Shown here piece after piece: positions 39,634-50,589 of a DNA stretch of 64,000 bases. The notes beneath the pieces were generated by a model, which was not told the origin of the DNA, did no database searches, and saw only the letters and a list, made by a program, of their open reading frames with translations. How positions within the stretch are numbered: position 1 is the first letter of the stretch; each line of letters starts with the position of its first letter. The translations under genes and the position numbers were made by a program. The stretch is from Lederbergia citrea (GTDB taxonomy: Bacteria > Bacillota > Bacilli > Bacillales > Bacillaceae_C), in NCBI RefSeq assembly GCF_018343525.1, contig NZ_JAGYPH010000001.1:1059778-1123777 (forward strand), in the 5' to 3' direction.

Positions 39634-39797
39634 GGTAAACATCACTCCTCAGCCAGGCTTTCTAATATTATAGACGAGGTATCTTAAAATTTTTGTCTAA
39701 TTCTGTAATTAATATTCTGTTAATATAAATATGTCAGAAAACATTCTTATTTAATATTTCTTTACATAATTCATTTTTCCTGCATTTTTTTTCAAAG

Positions 39798-39825
39798 AAA
39801 AAAGAGAGGAATTTACTCCTCTCTT
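39798..39825 (-). terminator. Terminator of tkt
   Basis: AAGAGAGGA / TCCTCTCTT stem, 6-base loop, TTTTTTC on the minus strand, 11 bp after the tkt stop. Confidence 0.85.
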
Positions 39826-39835
39826 CTTGTCACTA

Positions 39836-41839
39836 TTATTTTTGTATTAAAGCTTCTACTTTTGCTACAACATTATCAACTGTAAATCCATATTCTTCAA
39901 TAACTTTTCCACCTGGTGCGGAAGCCCCAAAGCGATCAATCGCTAAGACTTCACCTTCATCTCCAGTATATCTTTCCCATCCAAAAGAGGAGCCCATTTC
40001 AATGGCTAAACGCTTTTTCGTAGTTGGCGAAAGAACAGAATCTTTGTATTCTTTTGTTTGCTCTTCAAAGCGATCCCATGATGGCATGCTCACAACTGAG
40101 ACATGAATGTCTTTCTCTGCAAGCGCTTTTTGCGCTTCTACTGCAAGACTTACTTCTGAACCTGTAGCAAGCAATAGGGCGTCTGCATCATTTTTAGCAG
40201 GTGAAACAATGTATGCACCTTTTTCAACACCTTGCTGTGCATTTTCAGCAGTTGCTGGTAATGTAGGCAAGTTTTGTCGTGTTAAAATAAGGGCTGTTGG
40301 TTTATGCTTAGACTCGACAGCCAGGCGCCATGCTGCTGTAGTTTCATTAGCATCTGCGGGTCTAATAATTGAAAGACCAGGCATTGCACGCAATGAAGCA
40401 AGCTGCTCTACAGGCTCATGAGTTGGTCCATCTTCTCCAACAGCAATGCTGTCATGAGTAAATACATAAGTAACAGGTAATTCCATTAAGGATGCAAGAC
40501 GAATAGCTGGACGTAAATAATCAGAGAAGACGAAGAAAGTTCCGCCAAATATTTTAAGTCCTCCATGAAGTGCAATACCATTCATAGCTGCACCCATGCC
40601 AAATTCCCTTACACCAAACCAGATATTTTTCCCGGAATAATTGTCATGATTGTAATCCGTTTCACCTTTAATCATCGTATTATTTGAACCAGCTAAGTCA
40701 GCAGCTCCTCCGATGAGAGAAGGTAAATTTTTAGCAATTGCATTCATGGCTTCCCCACTAGATGCTCTTGTTGCAAGGCTTTTACCTTCTTCATATACAG
40801 GAATATCCTTATCCCAGCCTTCTGGTAAATTGCCGGCAATTGCTTGTTCAAGCTGATTTGCAAGCTCTGGATGATCTTGCTTATATTTTGAGAAGAGGCT
40901 TTCCCATTCTGATTCTTTTTGTGTACCATTTTGTATTGTTGTATTTTCAAATACTTCATAAACTTCAGATGGTACGTAAAAATCTTCTTCATATGTCCAT
41001 TTATAATAATCTTTCGTTAGCTTCATTTCTGCTTCGCCCAATGGAGCTCCATGTACGGCTGATTTACCTGATTTATTTGGAGAGCCATAACCGATGACTG
41101 TTTTCACTTCGATTAAACTCGGTTTTGATGTCTCAGCTTTTGCGGCTTCGATCGCTTTGGAGATTTCCTCCATATCATTTCCATCCTCAACTCTAACATA
41201 ATGCCAGCCGTATGCTTTAAAGCGTTCCGCTACACTTTCTGAGAATGATTTATCCAATTCCCCGTCAAGTGTTATATCATTAGAATCGTATAACATGATC
41301 ATTTTACCTAGTTGTAGATGCCCTGCTAAAGAAGCTGCTTCAGAGGCCACACCCTCCATTAAATCTCCATCACCACATAATGCATATGTATAATGGTCAA
41401 TAACATTATAACCATCTTTATTATATACTCCCGCCAAATGACGCTCTGCCATGGCCATTCCAACAGCCATTCCGATACCTTGGCCAAGTGGTCCAGTTGT
41501 TGCTTCTACTCCAGGTGTATACCCATACTCAGGATGTCCTGGTGTTCTGCTTCCCCATTGTCGGAAGTTTTTAATATCATTCATTTCTACTCCATATCCT
41601 GATAAATGAAGCAAGCTGTAAAGAAGCATAGATCCATGCCCAGCAGAAAGGACAAATCTGTCACGGTTAAACCATGCAGGATTTTTAGGATTATGGTTCA
41701 TGAATCGAGTCCATAAAGCGTATGCCATAGGAGCTGCCCCCATTGGCAATCCAGGATGCCCCGATTTGGCTTTTTCAATCGCATCGATGGAAAGGGTTCT
41801 AATAGTATTTACCGCTAATTGATCGACCTGATTAAACAT
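39836..41839 (-). CDS. tkt: Transketolase
   Basis: 667 residues from ATG 41839, where the family's N-terminus begins ([20 protein letters not shown]). The thiamine-diphosphate motif is [20 protein letters not shown] with N further on; [29 protein letters not shown] and [13 protein letters not shown] mark the three domains. It transfers two-carbon units in the pentose phosphate pathway using TPP and Mg. Same place as in B. subtilis, between ynzC and sirA, with its own terminator. Confidence 0.97.
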   Translation of the reverse strand: MFNQVDQLAVNTIRTLSIDAIEKAKSGHPGLPMGAAPMAYALWTRFMNHNPKNPAWFNRDRFVLSAGHGSMLLYSLLHLSGYGVEMNDIKNFRQWGSRTPGHPEYGYTPGVEATTGPLGQGIGMAVGMAMAERHLAGVYNKDGYNVIDHYTYALCGDGDLMEGVASEAASLAGHLQLGKMIMLYDSNDITLDGELDKSFSESVAERFKAYGWHYVRVEDGNDMEEISKAIEAAKAETSKPSLIEVKTVIGYGSPNKSGKSAVHGAPLGEAEMKLTKDYYKWTYEEDFYVPSEVYEVFENTTIQNGTQKESEWESLFSKYKQDHPELANQLEQAIAGNLPEGWDKDIPVYEEGKSLATRASSGEAMNAIAKNLPSLIGGAADLAGSNNTMIKGETDYNHDNYSGKNIWFGVREFGMGAAMNGIALHGGLKIFGGTFFVFSDYLRPAIRLASLMELPVTYVFTHDSIAVGEDGPTHEPVEQLASLRAMPGLSIIRPADANETTAAWRLAVESKHKPTALILTRQNLPTLPATAENAQQGVEKGAYIVSPAKNDADALLLATGSEVSLAVEAQKALAEKDIHVSVVSMPSWDRFEEQTKEYKDSVLSPTTKKRLAIEMGSSFGWERYTGDEGEVLAIDRFGASAPGGKVIEEYGFTVDNVVAKVEALIQK

Positions 41840-42010
41840 TAACAACAACCTTTCTTTCTTGAATTTTATCTCTTCTATCATAAAGATAATTTGTTGAATA
41901 AACAACTTTATTTAAAGGAAGTGAGAAGTGATTGAAAAAACGATAGCCTGAAAATTCCATTTTCGCGTTTAGCACCACCCCTGACCGCACCGACTTCCGC
42001 TTTTACTTTT

Positions 42011-42244
42011 TCAGTGCAATTTTTTATTCGTTTGTATTTTCCTTACTTTATCTGGTGTAACTTCCTCACCTTCTGAATCATAAATCCTTACATTTTCAAT
42101 TGTTTGCTTCATAGAAGAACGAAAGGTTCGCAAATATTCCGCACGAAGACTTGATTGTTCTTTTGCTTCTTCCTGTGTAAGTCCAAGCTCCTTTGCCTTT
42201 TTAGCCAGTTCGTTGATTCTTGCAAGTTTTTCTTTTGGCAGCAT
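42011..42244 (-). CDS. ynzC: YnzC, DUF896 family
   Basis: 77 residues, ATG 42244 with AAAGGAG upstream. LARINELAKKAKELGLTQEE AKEQSSLRAEYLRTFR is the DUF896 helical hairpin. In B. subtilis ynzC belongs to the LexA-regulated yneA-yneB-ynzC unit; here a terminator-like hairpin separates it from yneB. Function unknown. Confidence 0.93.
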   Translation of the reverse strand: MLPKEKLARINELAKKAKELGLTQEEAKEQSSLRAEYLRTFRSSMKQTIENVRIYDSEGEEVTPDKVRKIQTNKKLH

Positions 42245-42300
42245 CTAAAAAACTCCTTTGGTTTATTCCCTTAGAGTTCGGGACTTTATGCCATAATACA

Positions 42301-42335
42301 AAAAAAAAGGCCAGATCTCAAATAATCTGTCCTTT
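42301..42335 (-). terminator. Terminator after yneB
   Basis: On the minus strand GGACAGAT / ATCTGGCC (one mismatch) followed by T8. Confidence 0.75.
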
Positions 42336-42346
42336 CATTAAAGATG

Positions 42347-43009
<663 letters not shown>

Positions 43010-43017
43010 TCACATCC

Positions 43018-43341
43018 TTAGTTTGTTTCGAAAGCGAGTTCAGATTCTTTATTATTATTTCTTAAATATGAGCCGGGAATGACTAATTCATCTCCGCTTT
43101 TAATAGTAGTACCGAATAGATGATTTTCTTTTTGGATTAATTTTACTAGGTCAGAGGTAGACATGCCAAAGCGCTCAGCATGTGCATTAGAAATTGTCCA
43201 AAGCGAATCCCCGTCTTGAACAGTAATTTTTATATTCGTAGAGTCATCTTCACTTACATTAAAGATTAAATAAAGACCCATTACCAATGATAGAATAATA
43301 AATAATATACTGAAAGAATATTTTCTCCATAATGAAATCAT
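43018..43341 (-). CDS. yneA: YneA, SOS cell-division inhibitor
   Basis: 107 residues with one N-terminal membrane helix (FSILFIILSLVMGLYLIFNV) and a LysM domain (KITVQDGDSLWTISNAHAER to GDELVIPG). YneA delays septum closure during DNA damage. Two LexA boxes lie in the divergent promoter between it and lexA. First gene of the yneA-yneB unit. Confidence 0.93.
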   Translation of the reverse strand: MISLWRKYSFSILFIILSLVMGLYLIFNVSEDDSTNIKITVQDGDSLWTISNAHAERFGMSTSDLVKLIQKENHLFGTTIKSGDELVIPGSYLRNNNKESELAFETN

Positions 43342-43393
43342 TACAATAACCCTCTTTCGAATGTATGTTCCTATTTATGATTTTATTATATTA

Positions 43394-43407
43394 CGAACAT
43401 CCGTTTG
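43394..43407. promoter_or_regulatory. LexA (SOS) box 1
   Basis: CGAACATCCGTTTG: matches CGAAC-N4-GTTCG with one change. Lies 53 bp upstream of yneA. Confidence 0.85.
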
Positions 43408-43422
43408 TTGTCAATCAAAATT

Positions 43423-43436
43423 CGAACTTATGTTTG
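43423..43436. promoter_or_regulatory. LexA (SOS) box 2
   Basis: CGAACTTATGTTTG: second operator in the yneA-lexA intergenic region, 67 bp before the lexA start; same one-base departure as box 1. Confidence 0.85.
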
Positions 43437-43503
43437 TATGCGTTCGTATACCATGTTATAATGAAATTAATCGATAATATGAAAAAAGGGAGAGTGAAAC
43501 GTT

Positions 43504-44124
43504 ATGAAACTGTCAAAAAGACAACAAGATATTCTTGATTTTATAAAGCTTGAAGTTCAGTCTAAGGGCTATCCCCCTTCCGTGCGTGAAATCGGCGAAG
43601 CTGTTGGACTAGCTTCCAGTTCGACTGTACACGGTCACCTTGCAAGACTGGAAAGCAAGGGTTTAATTAGACGAGATCCAACTAAACCGAGAGCAATTGA
43701 AATTTTACAACTTGAGGAAGATGATATTCCGCGCCAAAAAACAGTCAATGTGCCATTGGTTGGTAAAGTAACCGCTGGATTACCTATTTCCGCCATTGAA
43801 AATATCGAGGAATACTTTCCTCTTCCTGAGCAGCTTGCACCTGCAGACGAACATATATTTATGCTTGAAATCGTTGGTGAAAGTATGATTGAAGCGGGAA
43901 TTCTTAATGGCGACTACGTAATTGTCCGTCAACAGCAATTTGCAAATAACGGTGAGATTGTCGTTGCGATGACTGAAGATAATGAGGCAACTGTAAAAAG
44001 ATTCTTTAAAGAAAAAGATTTCTTCCGTCTTCAACCGGAAAACGCTAATATGGAACCTATTATATTGCGAGAAGTTTCTATTCTAGGAAAAGTAATAGGT
44101 CTTTACAGGAATGTTATCCATTAA
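43504..44124 (+). CDS. lexA: LexA repressor
   Basis: 206 residues. Winged helix with [20 protein letters not shown], cleavage site in VTAGLP (Ala-Gly), catalytic Ser in GESMIEAG and Lys in ATVKRFF. It represses the SOS genes and cleaves itself on RecA filaments. GGGAGAG precedes ATG 43504. Divergent from the yneA-yneB unit and autoregulated through the two boxes. Confidence 0.98.
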   Translation: MKLSKRQQDILDFIKLEVQSKGYPPSVREIGEAVGLASSSTVHGHLARLESKGLIRRDPTKPRAIEILQLEEDDIPRQKTVNVPLVGKVTAGLPISAIENIEEYFPLPEQLAPADEHIFMLEIVGESMIEAGILNGDYVIVRQQQFANNGEIVVAMTEDNEATVKRFFKEKDFFRLQPENANMEPIILREVSILGKVIGLYRNVIH

Positions 44125-44136
44125 TATGTTATCCTT

Positions 44137-44172
44137 AGAGCCTTAACGAGTGGTTTTCTTGATTAAGGCTCT
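44137..44172 (+). terminator. Terminator of lexA
   Basis: AGAGCCTTAA / TTAAGGCTCT stem, 13 bp after the lexA stop; convergent with spoIIP. Confidence 0.8.
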
Positions 44173-44190
44173 GTTTACGTTATGAAGAGG

Positions 44191-45279
44191 CTATTTATTT
44201 ACCTCTACTGCCTCTCCCCAATAATAATCACTGATTACTTCTCCTAAAGCATCAACCGACCGATTCAGTTCATCGAGGTTATTATCTACACCGCCAATTT
44301 CGATTACGAGAACATTTTCAGCTAGATCCTGATTATAAACTCCGTTAGTACCTATGGTCTTTGGCTTTTCAAAAACACCTCTGGATAAACTTGGATATCT
44401 ATTTTTCAAACTATTATGAAGTTTCTCGGCAAACTGAAGGTTTTTTCTGTAATTTGAATTTCCTTTTCCAATAACAAAGTAGAGTTTTGCATATGGTAGG
44501 CCGTTTATTGTAGTTGTTGTAACGTGCTTCCTTTGTGAATCCCGGTGGATATCAAAGATTAGTTGAAGTTTCTTATTTTGATTCATCGCTTCCACAACGA
44601 TCTCTCTTGATACTGCGTAAGACTGATAGTAATTCATATTTCTTTTTACGAGCTTGTCCTGAATATCAGTAGTGTCAACCAATGTCTTTATCCCATTTTC
44701 CTCTAGTTTTTGACCGAGTCTAGTACCAAGCAGAGTGACATTTTTATCTTTACTGGATGCGGAATCAGGATCATTCACTCCCGGTAATAGTGGTAAAAAT
44801 GATTCGCGTGTATGTGAATGATAAATAAAAGCGGTGTAGTCGTTTGTTTCTGGTTTTTTCACCTCTTGTGGTTTTTCCTCTTTATCATTTGGACCTTCAT
44901 TTAGGCCGAAATCTGGTGGTGGCGGAGATTCTATAGGCAAATTTGTAAAATCCGTTCCTTCACCAGCTATCAGAATCTTTGGACTGGTAGCGTCTAAACC
45001 TGGGATTTCACTGATCAAGAAGCTTTTCATATCTGATAAATTAATATTTGTCAGCAGCTCTAAAGCCACCTTTCCTAGCGATTTCTCAGCTCGTTCCGGT
45101 AATACTGATTGGAGTGAGCGATTTTCAAGCGACATGATATATAGATAAGATTCCGTACGATTTGCTTCATTACCAATGAATGAGAAAAAGTTGATCTTCA
45201 AGCTAGAAAATGCGATCACGGAAATTAAGCAGAAGACGGCTATAATTGAAAGGGAGGATCTGGCGGCAATTTTGAACAT
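44191..45279 (-). CDS. spoIIP: Stage II sporulation protein P (SpoIIP family)
   Basis: About 362 residues; ATG 45279 fits AAGGA better than ATG 45288. One N-terminal membrane helix is followed by a variable, Pro-rich region and the SpoIIP catalytic domain: AFIYHSHTRESFLP (zinc His), DIHRDSQRKHV and LVIEIGGVDNN (Glu). SpoIIP is an amidase and endopeptidase that remodels septal peptidoglycan during engulfment with SpoIID and SpoIIM. In B. subtilis spoIIP follows gpr; here it lies next to lexA, so it may be a second paralogue. Confidence 0.9.
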   Translation of the reverse strand: MFKIAARSSLSIIAVFCLISVIAFSSLKINFFSFIGNEANRTESYLYIMSLENRSLQSVLPERAEKSLGKVALELLTNINLSDMKSFLISEIPGLDATSPKILIAGEGTDFTNLPIESPPPPDFGLNEGPNDKEEKPQEVKKPETNDYTAFIYHSHTRESFLPLLPGVNDPDSASSKDKNVTLLGTRLGQKLEENGIKTLVDTTDIQDKLVKRNMNYYQSYAVSREIVVEAMNQNKKLQLIFDIHRDSQRKHVTTTTINGLPYAKLYFVIGKGNSNYRKNLQFAEKLHNSLKNRYPSLSRGVFEKPKTIGTNGVYNQDLAENVLVIEIGGVDNNLDELNRSVDALGEVISDYYWGEAVEVNK

Positions 45280-45383
45280 GGGCTTCATTCCTTAATTAAA
45301 ATGTGATTACTATTCATTCATATGATAAAAATAATAGTCTATGAATGAAATTTTAAAAAAACTAATAGAGTCGTTTAAAAAAC

Positions 45384-45424
45384 AAAAAAACCTTGAAGGC
45401 AAATAATGCACCTCAAGGTTTTTT
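45384..45424 (-). terminator. Bidirectional terminator after ppc
   Basis: AAAAAAACCTTGA / TCAAGGTTTTTT around a GC-containing loop; 20 bp after the ppc stop. Confidence 0.88.
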
Positions 45425-45443
45425 AAGATTTTTTGTTGAAATA

Positions 45444-48194
45444 TCAACCCGTATTGACTAAACCTGCCGCTACCCCATTAATTGTTAGCAACACTTCCGT
45501 TACTAGCTCTTCCGAAGGATTTTCGGTTTCTCTTAATTGGTGGATTAAATCCACTTGTAAGAAATTTAATGGATCTACATATGGATTGCGTCGATGGACG
45601 GATTCGCGAATATTCGGCGTATGTGCCAACAATTCTTCGTTTCCTGAAATTTGTAAAAGCGCTGCCCGTGTTCGATAGTATTCATCCGAAATATCCTTAT
45701 AAATACGGTCAGCGATCGTTTGGTCTTCTACCAAATTCAAGTATTCCTTTGCTGTCTTCATATCAGCTTTCATCAATGCCATTTGAAGATTATTAACCGT
45801 CGAATGGAAGAATGGCCATTCTTTATACATAGATTGCAGCATTTTCAAATTGCCCGGATCCTGCTCAATGAATAATTGCAAGCCTGTTCCAGCTGCGTAC
45901 CAAGCAGGGATCATTTGCCTTGATTGTGTCCACGCAAATACCCATGGAATCGCACGTAAATCTTCAAAACGTTGGCTGTTCTTCCTGCTCATCGGACGTG
46001 AGCCAATATTTAATGCACCTAATTCTTTTAATGGCGTTGCTTGGTTAAAATATGTTAAGAAATCCTTATCTCCAAAAACGAGGGATTGATATTTTTTCAA
46101 AGACTCAGTAGATATATTTTCCATTGCTGTTTCCCATTCTTTTTTACGGAAATGATCTTGTTCCGGGGCAGCTGATACTCTAACACAAGCCTCAAACAAG
46201 GCGGAAGCTGCCTGTTCCAGATTACGATATGCGATATCCTCAAGTAAATATCTAGAAGAGAGGACTTCTCCTTGTTCGGTAATTTTCACACCATCGCCCA
46301 GTGTTTCCACGGGCTGAGAAAGGATGCTTGTGTTTAAAGATCCGCCACCACGACCTAAAGAACCACCGCGACCATGGAAAAACTTTAGGCGAATATTGTA
46401 TTCTCTCGCCATATTATGGATTTCTTGTTGAGCTTTAAAAAGTTTCCAATTAGCGGTTAATGTGCCGCCGTCCTTGCTGCCATCAGAATACCCGAGCATG
46501 ATCTCCTGATGATTATCTCGAACTGAAAGATGATTTCGGTAAACATCCATTTCGAATAATGTTCTCATAATGTTTGGACCAGCGATTAAATCATCAATTG
46601 TTTCCAGTAATGGCGCTACGTGTAAATCACTTTCAACTTTACCATTTGAGTGGAGTCGATAAATCCCTGCCTCTTTTGCTAGAAGAAGAACTTCAAGCAA
46701 ATCACTTGCTGATTGAGTCATACTAATTAAATATACTTCAATGGAGCGTTTACCAAACTCGGCATGAGCATTTTTAATCATTCTGAAAACTTTTAAAACT
46801 TTTTGTGTTTCTATTGTATATGCTTCTTCAAACAGGAGAAGAGGCCTAGGATCGGATAATACTTTTCCAAGTATATTCAGTTTTTCTTCTTCAGTAAGCT
46901 CTGAGTAGTTTTTAGTCACATTGACAGCGTGTAATATTTCATTTACTGCCGATTCATGTTCTCCACTGTGGTTTCTTATATCAAGTGTAGCTAAATGAAA
47001 GCCAAATAACTGAACTTGGCGAATTAGCGTTCGGATTTCTTTCATCTTTTTCTTTGCAGGCTGATGTTTTTCCGAACACTCTTTTATTTGTATCAAATCA
47101 TTTAATAATTCTTCGGCATGTTGATATCCTAGCTCTGATTTACCCACTTCACGAAGACGTTTAAGAACGATCGCAAATTTCCGGCGGTAGATTTCAGATT
47201 CAATTGGCCATTTTTCCTCTTCTTCTAAATAGACTGGCTCTTCACGTTGGACTGTTTCGATAAACTGTTCACTAATAGTAATTCGGTATGTTGAATGACT
47301 GAACCGTTTCATTAAATCAACAATCGCCTCATCATATTTCTTTAATACGAGTTCTCGCTGCATTTGCAATGTTTTCCATGTGATTTCAGGCGTCACATTC
47401 GGATTCCCATCTCGATCTCCACCAATCCAAGAGCCAAAATGAATGAAGTTTGGTACTTCCCAATTGTTATCTGGCAGATGTTCCTGTAATTGCAATTCTA
47501 ATTCCTGGTGAATGGATGGTAATGTATCAAATAAAGTTTGATCAAAATAATAAAGACCGTTTCTAACTTCATCTAATACCTCTGGTTTACGATGACGCAA
47601 TTCATCCGTTTGCCATAAAGCAGTTACTTCATTGAACAAGCTTTCTTCAAGGAATTTCCGTTCCTTACGTGTAGTCATTGGATTATCAAACTTTTGAAGG
47701 ATCGTTGAAATTCTCTTTTGTATTTCTAGCACAGTTCGTTTTGTTGCTTCAGTAGGATGCGCTGTAATAATTAATTCAATTGATAATTCATTTAATACTT
47801 GCTGAATGATTTCGTTGGAAAGATCATAGTCTTTAACTTTGGATACTGCATTTTCAAGTGAAAAAGACTGACTTCCTTGATCTTGGAGCAAATACTGACG
47901 TCTCCGGCGAATCCTATGATTTTGTTCAGCTATATTAATTAGATGGAAATAAATTGAAAATGCTCTAATAACTTGTTGGCGGGTCGGCGGTTTAAGTAGA
48001 TTGATTTCTTCCTTTAACCTCTTATACGTTTCTTCGTTATATTCTTTACGTATACTCTTTGTCATCTCTCTAATAGATTCAACTTTATTAAATAGTTCAA
48101 TCCCACCATGATGAACTAATATTTCTCCTAAAATGTTCCCAAGTTTTTTTACATCATTTCGCAATAACGCATTATTATCGATTGTATCAATCAT
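45444..48194 (-). CDS. ppc: Phosphoenolpyruvate carboxylase
   Basis: 916 residues, the usual length. The catalytic His loop is ELIITAHPTEATKRTVLEIQ, the glycine loop FHGRGGSLGRGGG, and the C-terminal region has IPWVFAWTQSRQMIPAWYAA. It fixes bicarbonate to PEP, giving oxaloacetate to refill the TCA cycle. ATG 48194 lies 8 bases after GGAGG. The gene ends as IN GVAAGLVNTG, complete. B. subtilis lacks ppc (uses pyruvate carboxylase), while many other Bacillaceae have it. Confidence 0.98.
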   Translation of the reverse strand: MIDTIDNNALLRNDVKKLGNILGEILVHHGGIELFNKVESIREMTKSIRKEYNEETYKRLKEEINLLKPPTRQQVIRAFSIYFHLINIAEQNHRIRRRRQYLLQDQGSQSFSLENAVSKVKDYDLSNEIIQQVLNELSIELIITAHPTEATKRTVLEIQKRISTILQKFDNPMTTRKERKFLEESLFNEVTALWQTDELRHRKPEVLDEVRNGLYYFDQTLFDTLPSIHQELELQLQEHLPDNNWEVPNFIHFGSWIGGDRDGNPNVTPEITWKTLQMQRELVLKKYDEAIVDLMKRFSHSTYRITISEQFIETVQREEPVYLEEEEKWPIESEIYRRKFAIVLKRLREVGKSELGYQHAEELLNDLIQIKECSEKHQPAKKKMKEIRTLIRQVQLFGFHLATLDIRNHSGEHESAVNEILHAVNVTKNYSELTEEEKLNILGKVLSDPRPLLLFEEAYTIETQKVLKVFRMIKNAHAEFGKRSIEVYLISMTQSASDLLEVLLLAKEAGIYRLHSNGKVESDLHVAPLLETIDDLIAGPNIMRTLFEMDVYRNHLSVRDNHQEIMLGYSDGSKDGGTLTANWKLFKAQQEIHNMAREYNIRLKFFHGRGGSLGRGGGSLNTSILSQPVETLGDGVKITEQGEVLSSRYLLEDIAYRNLEQAASALFEACVRVSAAPEQDHFRKKEWETAMENISTESLKKYQSLVFGDKDFLTYFNQATPLKELGALNIGSRPMSRKNSQRFEDLRAIPWVFAWTQSRQMIPAWYAAGTGLQLFIEQDPGNLKMLQSMYKEWPFFHSTVNNLQMALMKADMKTAKEYLNLVEDQTIADRIYKDISDEYYRTRAALLQISGNEELLAHTPNIRESVHRRNPYVDPLNFLQVDLIHQLRETENPSEELVTEVLLTINGVAAGLVNTG

Positions 48195-48245
48195 TCATGC
48201 TTCCTCCTTTTCCCAATACTGCTGTTTTTCTTCGGAATAAATCAA

Positions 48246-48280
48246 GGACAGTTTATCTCCCTGAGAGGTATAAACTGTCC
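48246..48280. repeat. Perfect inverted repeat in the ppc leader
   Basis: GGACAGTTTAT / ATAAACTGTCC with a 13-base loop, 52-86 bp upstream of the ppc start. No T run follows, so an operator or leader structure is more likely than a terminator. Confidence 0.6.
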
Positions 48281-48404
48281 CTATACAATAGAAATATGTA
48301 CCACCTGAAAGTACATAAAATTTTATCATAAGTAGTAAAGAGTATCAATTGATTTGGGTTAATGAAGTTTTGATTATTGAAAATAAATACTAGAGTTGGA
48401 GGTA

Positions 48405-48438
48405 GTTCCCATAGTCAATTAATATTTTCTATGGGAAC
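48405..48438. repeat. Perfect inverted repeat between ppc and the peptide transporter
   Basis: GTTCCCATAG / CTATGGGAAC with a 14-base AT-rich loop and no T tract. Role unknown. Confidence 0.6.
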
Positions 48439-48483
48439 AATTATTATAATTATTCTACAATAAGGTTAGTTTAATGTTCAAAG

Positions 48484-48512
48484 TAAAAACCTTGACGCTT
48501 ATTGTCAAGGTC
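48484..48512 (-). terminator. Terminator of the peptide ABC operon
   Basis: ACCTTGAC / GTCAAGGT stem, 7-base loop, followed on the minus strand by TTTTTAC. 54 bp after the last permease gene. Confidence 0.85.
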
Positions 48513-48565
48513 TTCCCCTTAAAATCTCTCTTTAAACATTCGAACAACACGATTAAAGCTTTCAT

Positions 48566-49480
48566 TTAGTTTTTCATCCTTGGATCTAGCGCATCTCTTA
48601 AACCGTCTCCAATCAGATTAAAACCTAAAACAGTCAGTACAATGGCGATACCTGGAAAAAATACTGTCCAAGGTGCATTAATAATGAAGTCTTTTGAATC
48701 AGCAAGCATTTTTCCCCATTCAGGTGAAGGAGGCTGGGCACCGAGACCAAGAAAACCCAATGCTGCAGCTTCGATTATAGCAGTAGCAATCGCTAATGAT
48801 CCCTGTACAATGATCGGTGCCATACTATTCGGCAAAACATGGTGTATCAGTATCCGATTGTCCTTCATGCCAATTGCTCTAGCCGCAACGATATACTCCT
48901 CTTCCTTCACGCTTAAAACGCGAGAGCGAACGAGGCGACCGAATGTCGGAACATTAATAATCGCAATGGCAATTAATGCATTTCTTAACGATGGCCCAAG
49001 CATCGCAACGATTGCAATCGCCAATAATATACTTGGGAATGCAAGCAAGATGTCAAAACATCTAGAAATTATCCCGTCTACCCACTTTCCGTAATATCCC
49101 GCCAAAATTCCTAGGCCAGATCCGAAAACCACTGAACCCGCAACAGCGCCAAATCCTACGGTTAATGAAATACGAGCACCATAAATAATTCTGCTTAAAA
49201 TATCTCTTCCAAATTCATCAGTTCCAAACCAGTGTGCAGCAGATGGAGACAAATGTTTATTGGCCATGTTTTGCTCCTTAAAACCATATGGAGCCAAAAA
49301 ATCAGCAAAAATAGCTAGCAAAATAAAAAAGATGACCAAGCCTAGACCAAAAAGTGCCGCTTTATTTTTTCTGAAGCTTTGCCATGCTTCCATCCAGGGG
49401 GAAAGCACTTTTTCTTCCTTTACTTGATGTGGGATAAAACTTGGCTTGGTAGCTGGTATATTTGTTGTTGGTTCTGCCAT
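48566..49480 (-). CDS. Peptide ABC transporter permease (DppC/AppC type)
   Basis: 304 residues with an N-terminal extension and six membrane helices. The inner-membrane EAA loop is EEYIVAARAIGMKDNRILIH HVLPN. GGAGGGG precedes ATG 49480. Last gene of a five-gene operon in the order ATPase, ATPase, binding protein, permease, permease, the same as B. subtilis appD-F-A-B-C; whether it is app or a dipeptide system cannot be settled here. Confidence 0.93.
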   Translation of the reverse strand: MAEPTTNIPATKPSFIPHQVKEEKVLSPWMEAWQSFRKNKAALFGLGLVIFFILLAIFADFLAPYGFKEQNMANKHLSPSAAHWFGTDEFGRDILSRIIYGARISLTVGFGAVAGSVVFGSGLGILAGYYGKWVDGIISRCFDILLAFPSILLAIAIVAMLGPSLRNALIAIAIINVPTFGRLVRSRVLSVKEEEYIVAARAIGMKDNRILIHHVLPNSMAPIIVQGSLAIATAIIEAAALGFLGLGAQPPSPEWGKMLADSKDFIINAPWTVFFPGIAIVLTVLGFNLIGDGLRDALDPRMKN

Positions 49481-49494
49481 ACTTTCCCCTCCAG

Positions 49495-50496
49495 TTAATA
49501 TTTAATGCGAGGATCAATTGCAGCATACAAAATATCTACAAGCAAATTAATCAATACAAATATCATGGCAACGACTAGAATCCCAGATTGAATAACAGGA
49601 TAATCTCTAAATTGGATTGCATTATAAATATAGTTTCCAATACCAGGCCATCCGAAAATGGTTTCGGTCAATATAGCCCCGCCCAACAAAAGTCCTGTTT
49701 GAAGCCCGATCATTGTTAAAATTGGAATAAAGGCATTTTTCAAACTGTGTTTATACACGACCCAAAACATTCTTAAGCCTTTCGCTCGTGCGGTTCTAAT
49801 ATAGTCCGAGCGCATTACTTCTAGCATACTTGAACGGGTTATTCTTGCAATGATCGCCATGGGTATGGTTGCTAGTGCCAACCCTGGAAGTACTAAATGC
49901 TTCACTACTTCAATGAACTGATCAAACCTACCTTGGATAAGGGTGTCAAGCAAATACAAATGAGTGATTGCGGAAACCGGGTCTCGGATATTATCTCTTC
50001 CTGTTGTCGGAAGTAAATCAAGCTGCAATGAAAAGACATATTGACCCATGAGCCCAAGCCAAAAAATTGGAATTGATACGCCGATCAAGGCTACAAGCAT
50101 AGCCCCATAATCAAACCATGAGTTTTGAAACCATGCAGAGACAATGCCAGCATTTACCCCCACTATGACAGCAACAAGCATTGCAGCTAAGGCAAGTTCA
50201 ATCGTCGCAGCCATGAATGGCCAAATTTCCTCTGAAATTGGATTCTGAGTTCTCATTGAAATACCGAGATCTCCCATAAGCAATTGTTTAATATAAGTTA
50301 AAAATTGAACATGATAGGCATGATTGAGACCCATTTTTTCTCTGAGAGCGGCTACAGCAGATTCAGTAGCCTGTTGTCCAAGGATTAATTGAGCTGGATC
50401 TCCTGGAATAGCATGAATAATTGTAAACACAATGAAAACCATTCCTAATAAAACCGGAACAAGCAATGCAAGACGCCTTATCGTGTAAGCTAACAC
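49495..50496 (-). CDS. Peptide ABC transporter permease (DppB/AppB type)
   Basis: About 333 residues from GTG 50496, supported by AAGGGGTGA and by the family N-terminus LAYTIRRLALLVPVLLGMVF; the open frame extends 54 bp further. The EAA loop is DYIRTARAKGLRMFWVVYKH SLKN. Six helices. Partner of the permease that follows 14 bp later. Confidence 0.93.
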   Translation of the reverse strand: MLAYTIRRLALLVPVLLGMVFIVFTIIHAIPGDPAQLILGQQATESAVAALREKMGLNHAYHVQFLTYIKQLLMGDLGISMRTQNPISEEIWPFMAATIELALAAMLVAVIVGVNAGIVSAWFQNSWFDYGAMLVALIGVSIPIFWLGLMGQYVFSLQLDLLPTTGRDNIRDPVSAITHLYLLDTLIQGRFDQFIEVVKHLVLPGLALATIPMAIIARITRSSMLEVMRSDYIRTARAKGLRMFWVVYKHSLKNAFIPILTMIGLQTGLLLGGAILTETIFGWPGIGNYIYNAIQFRDYPVIQSGILVVAMIFVLINLLVDILYAAIDPRIKY

Positions 50497-50589
50497 GCTG
50501 TCACCCCTTCCCCACATCCAATAAATATGTAAGAAAGAAAGGGAAGGCACAGTTCACCATCCCTTTCCTATGATAGAAAATTCTTTTGT

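Noticed and set aside
43437..43450. Third LexA box in the lexA-yneA region
   Set aside because: GCGTTCGTAT has only one good half-site; the partner half is missing.
48404..48440. Riboswitch upstream of the transporter or ppc
   Set aside because: Only a simple hairpin is visible, with no conserved riboswitch core and wrong position relative to either gene's 5' end.
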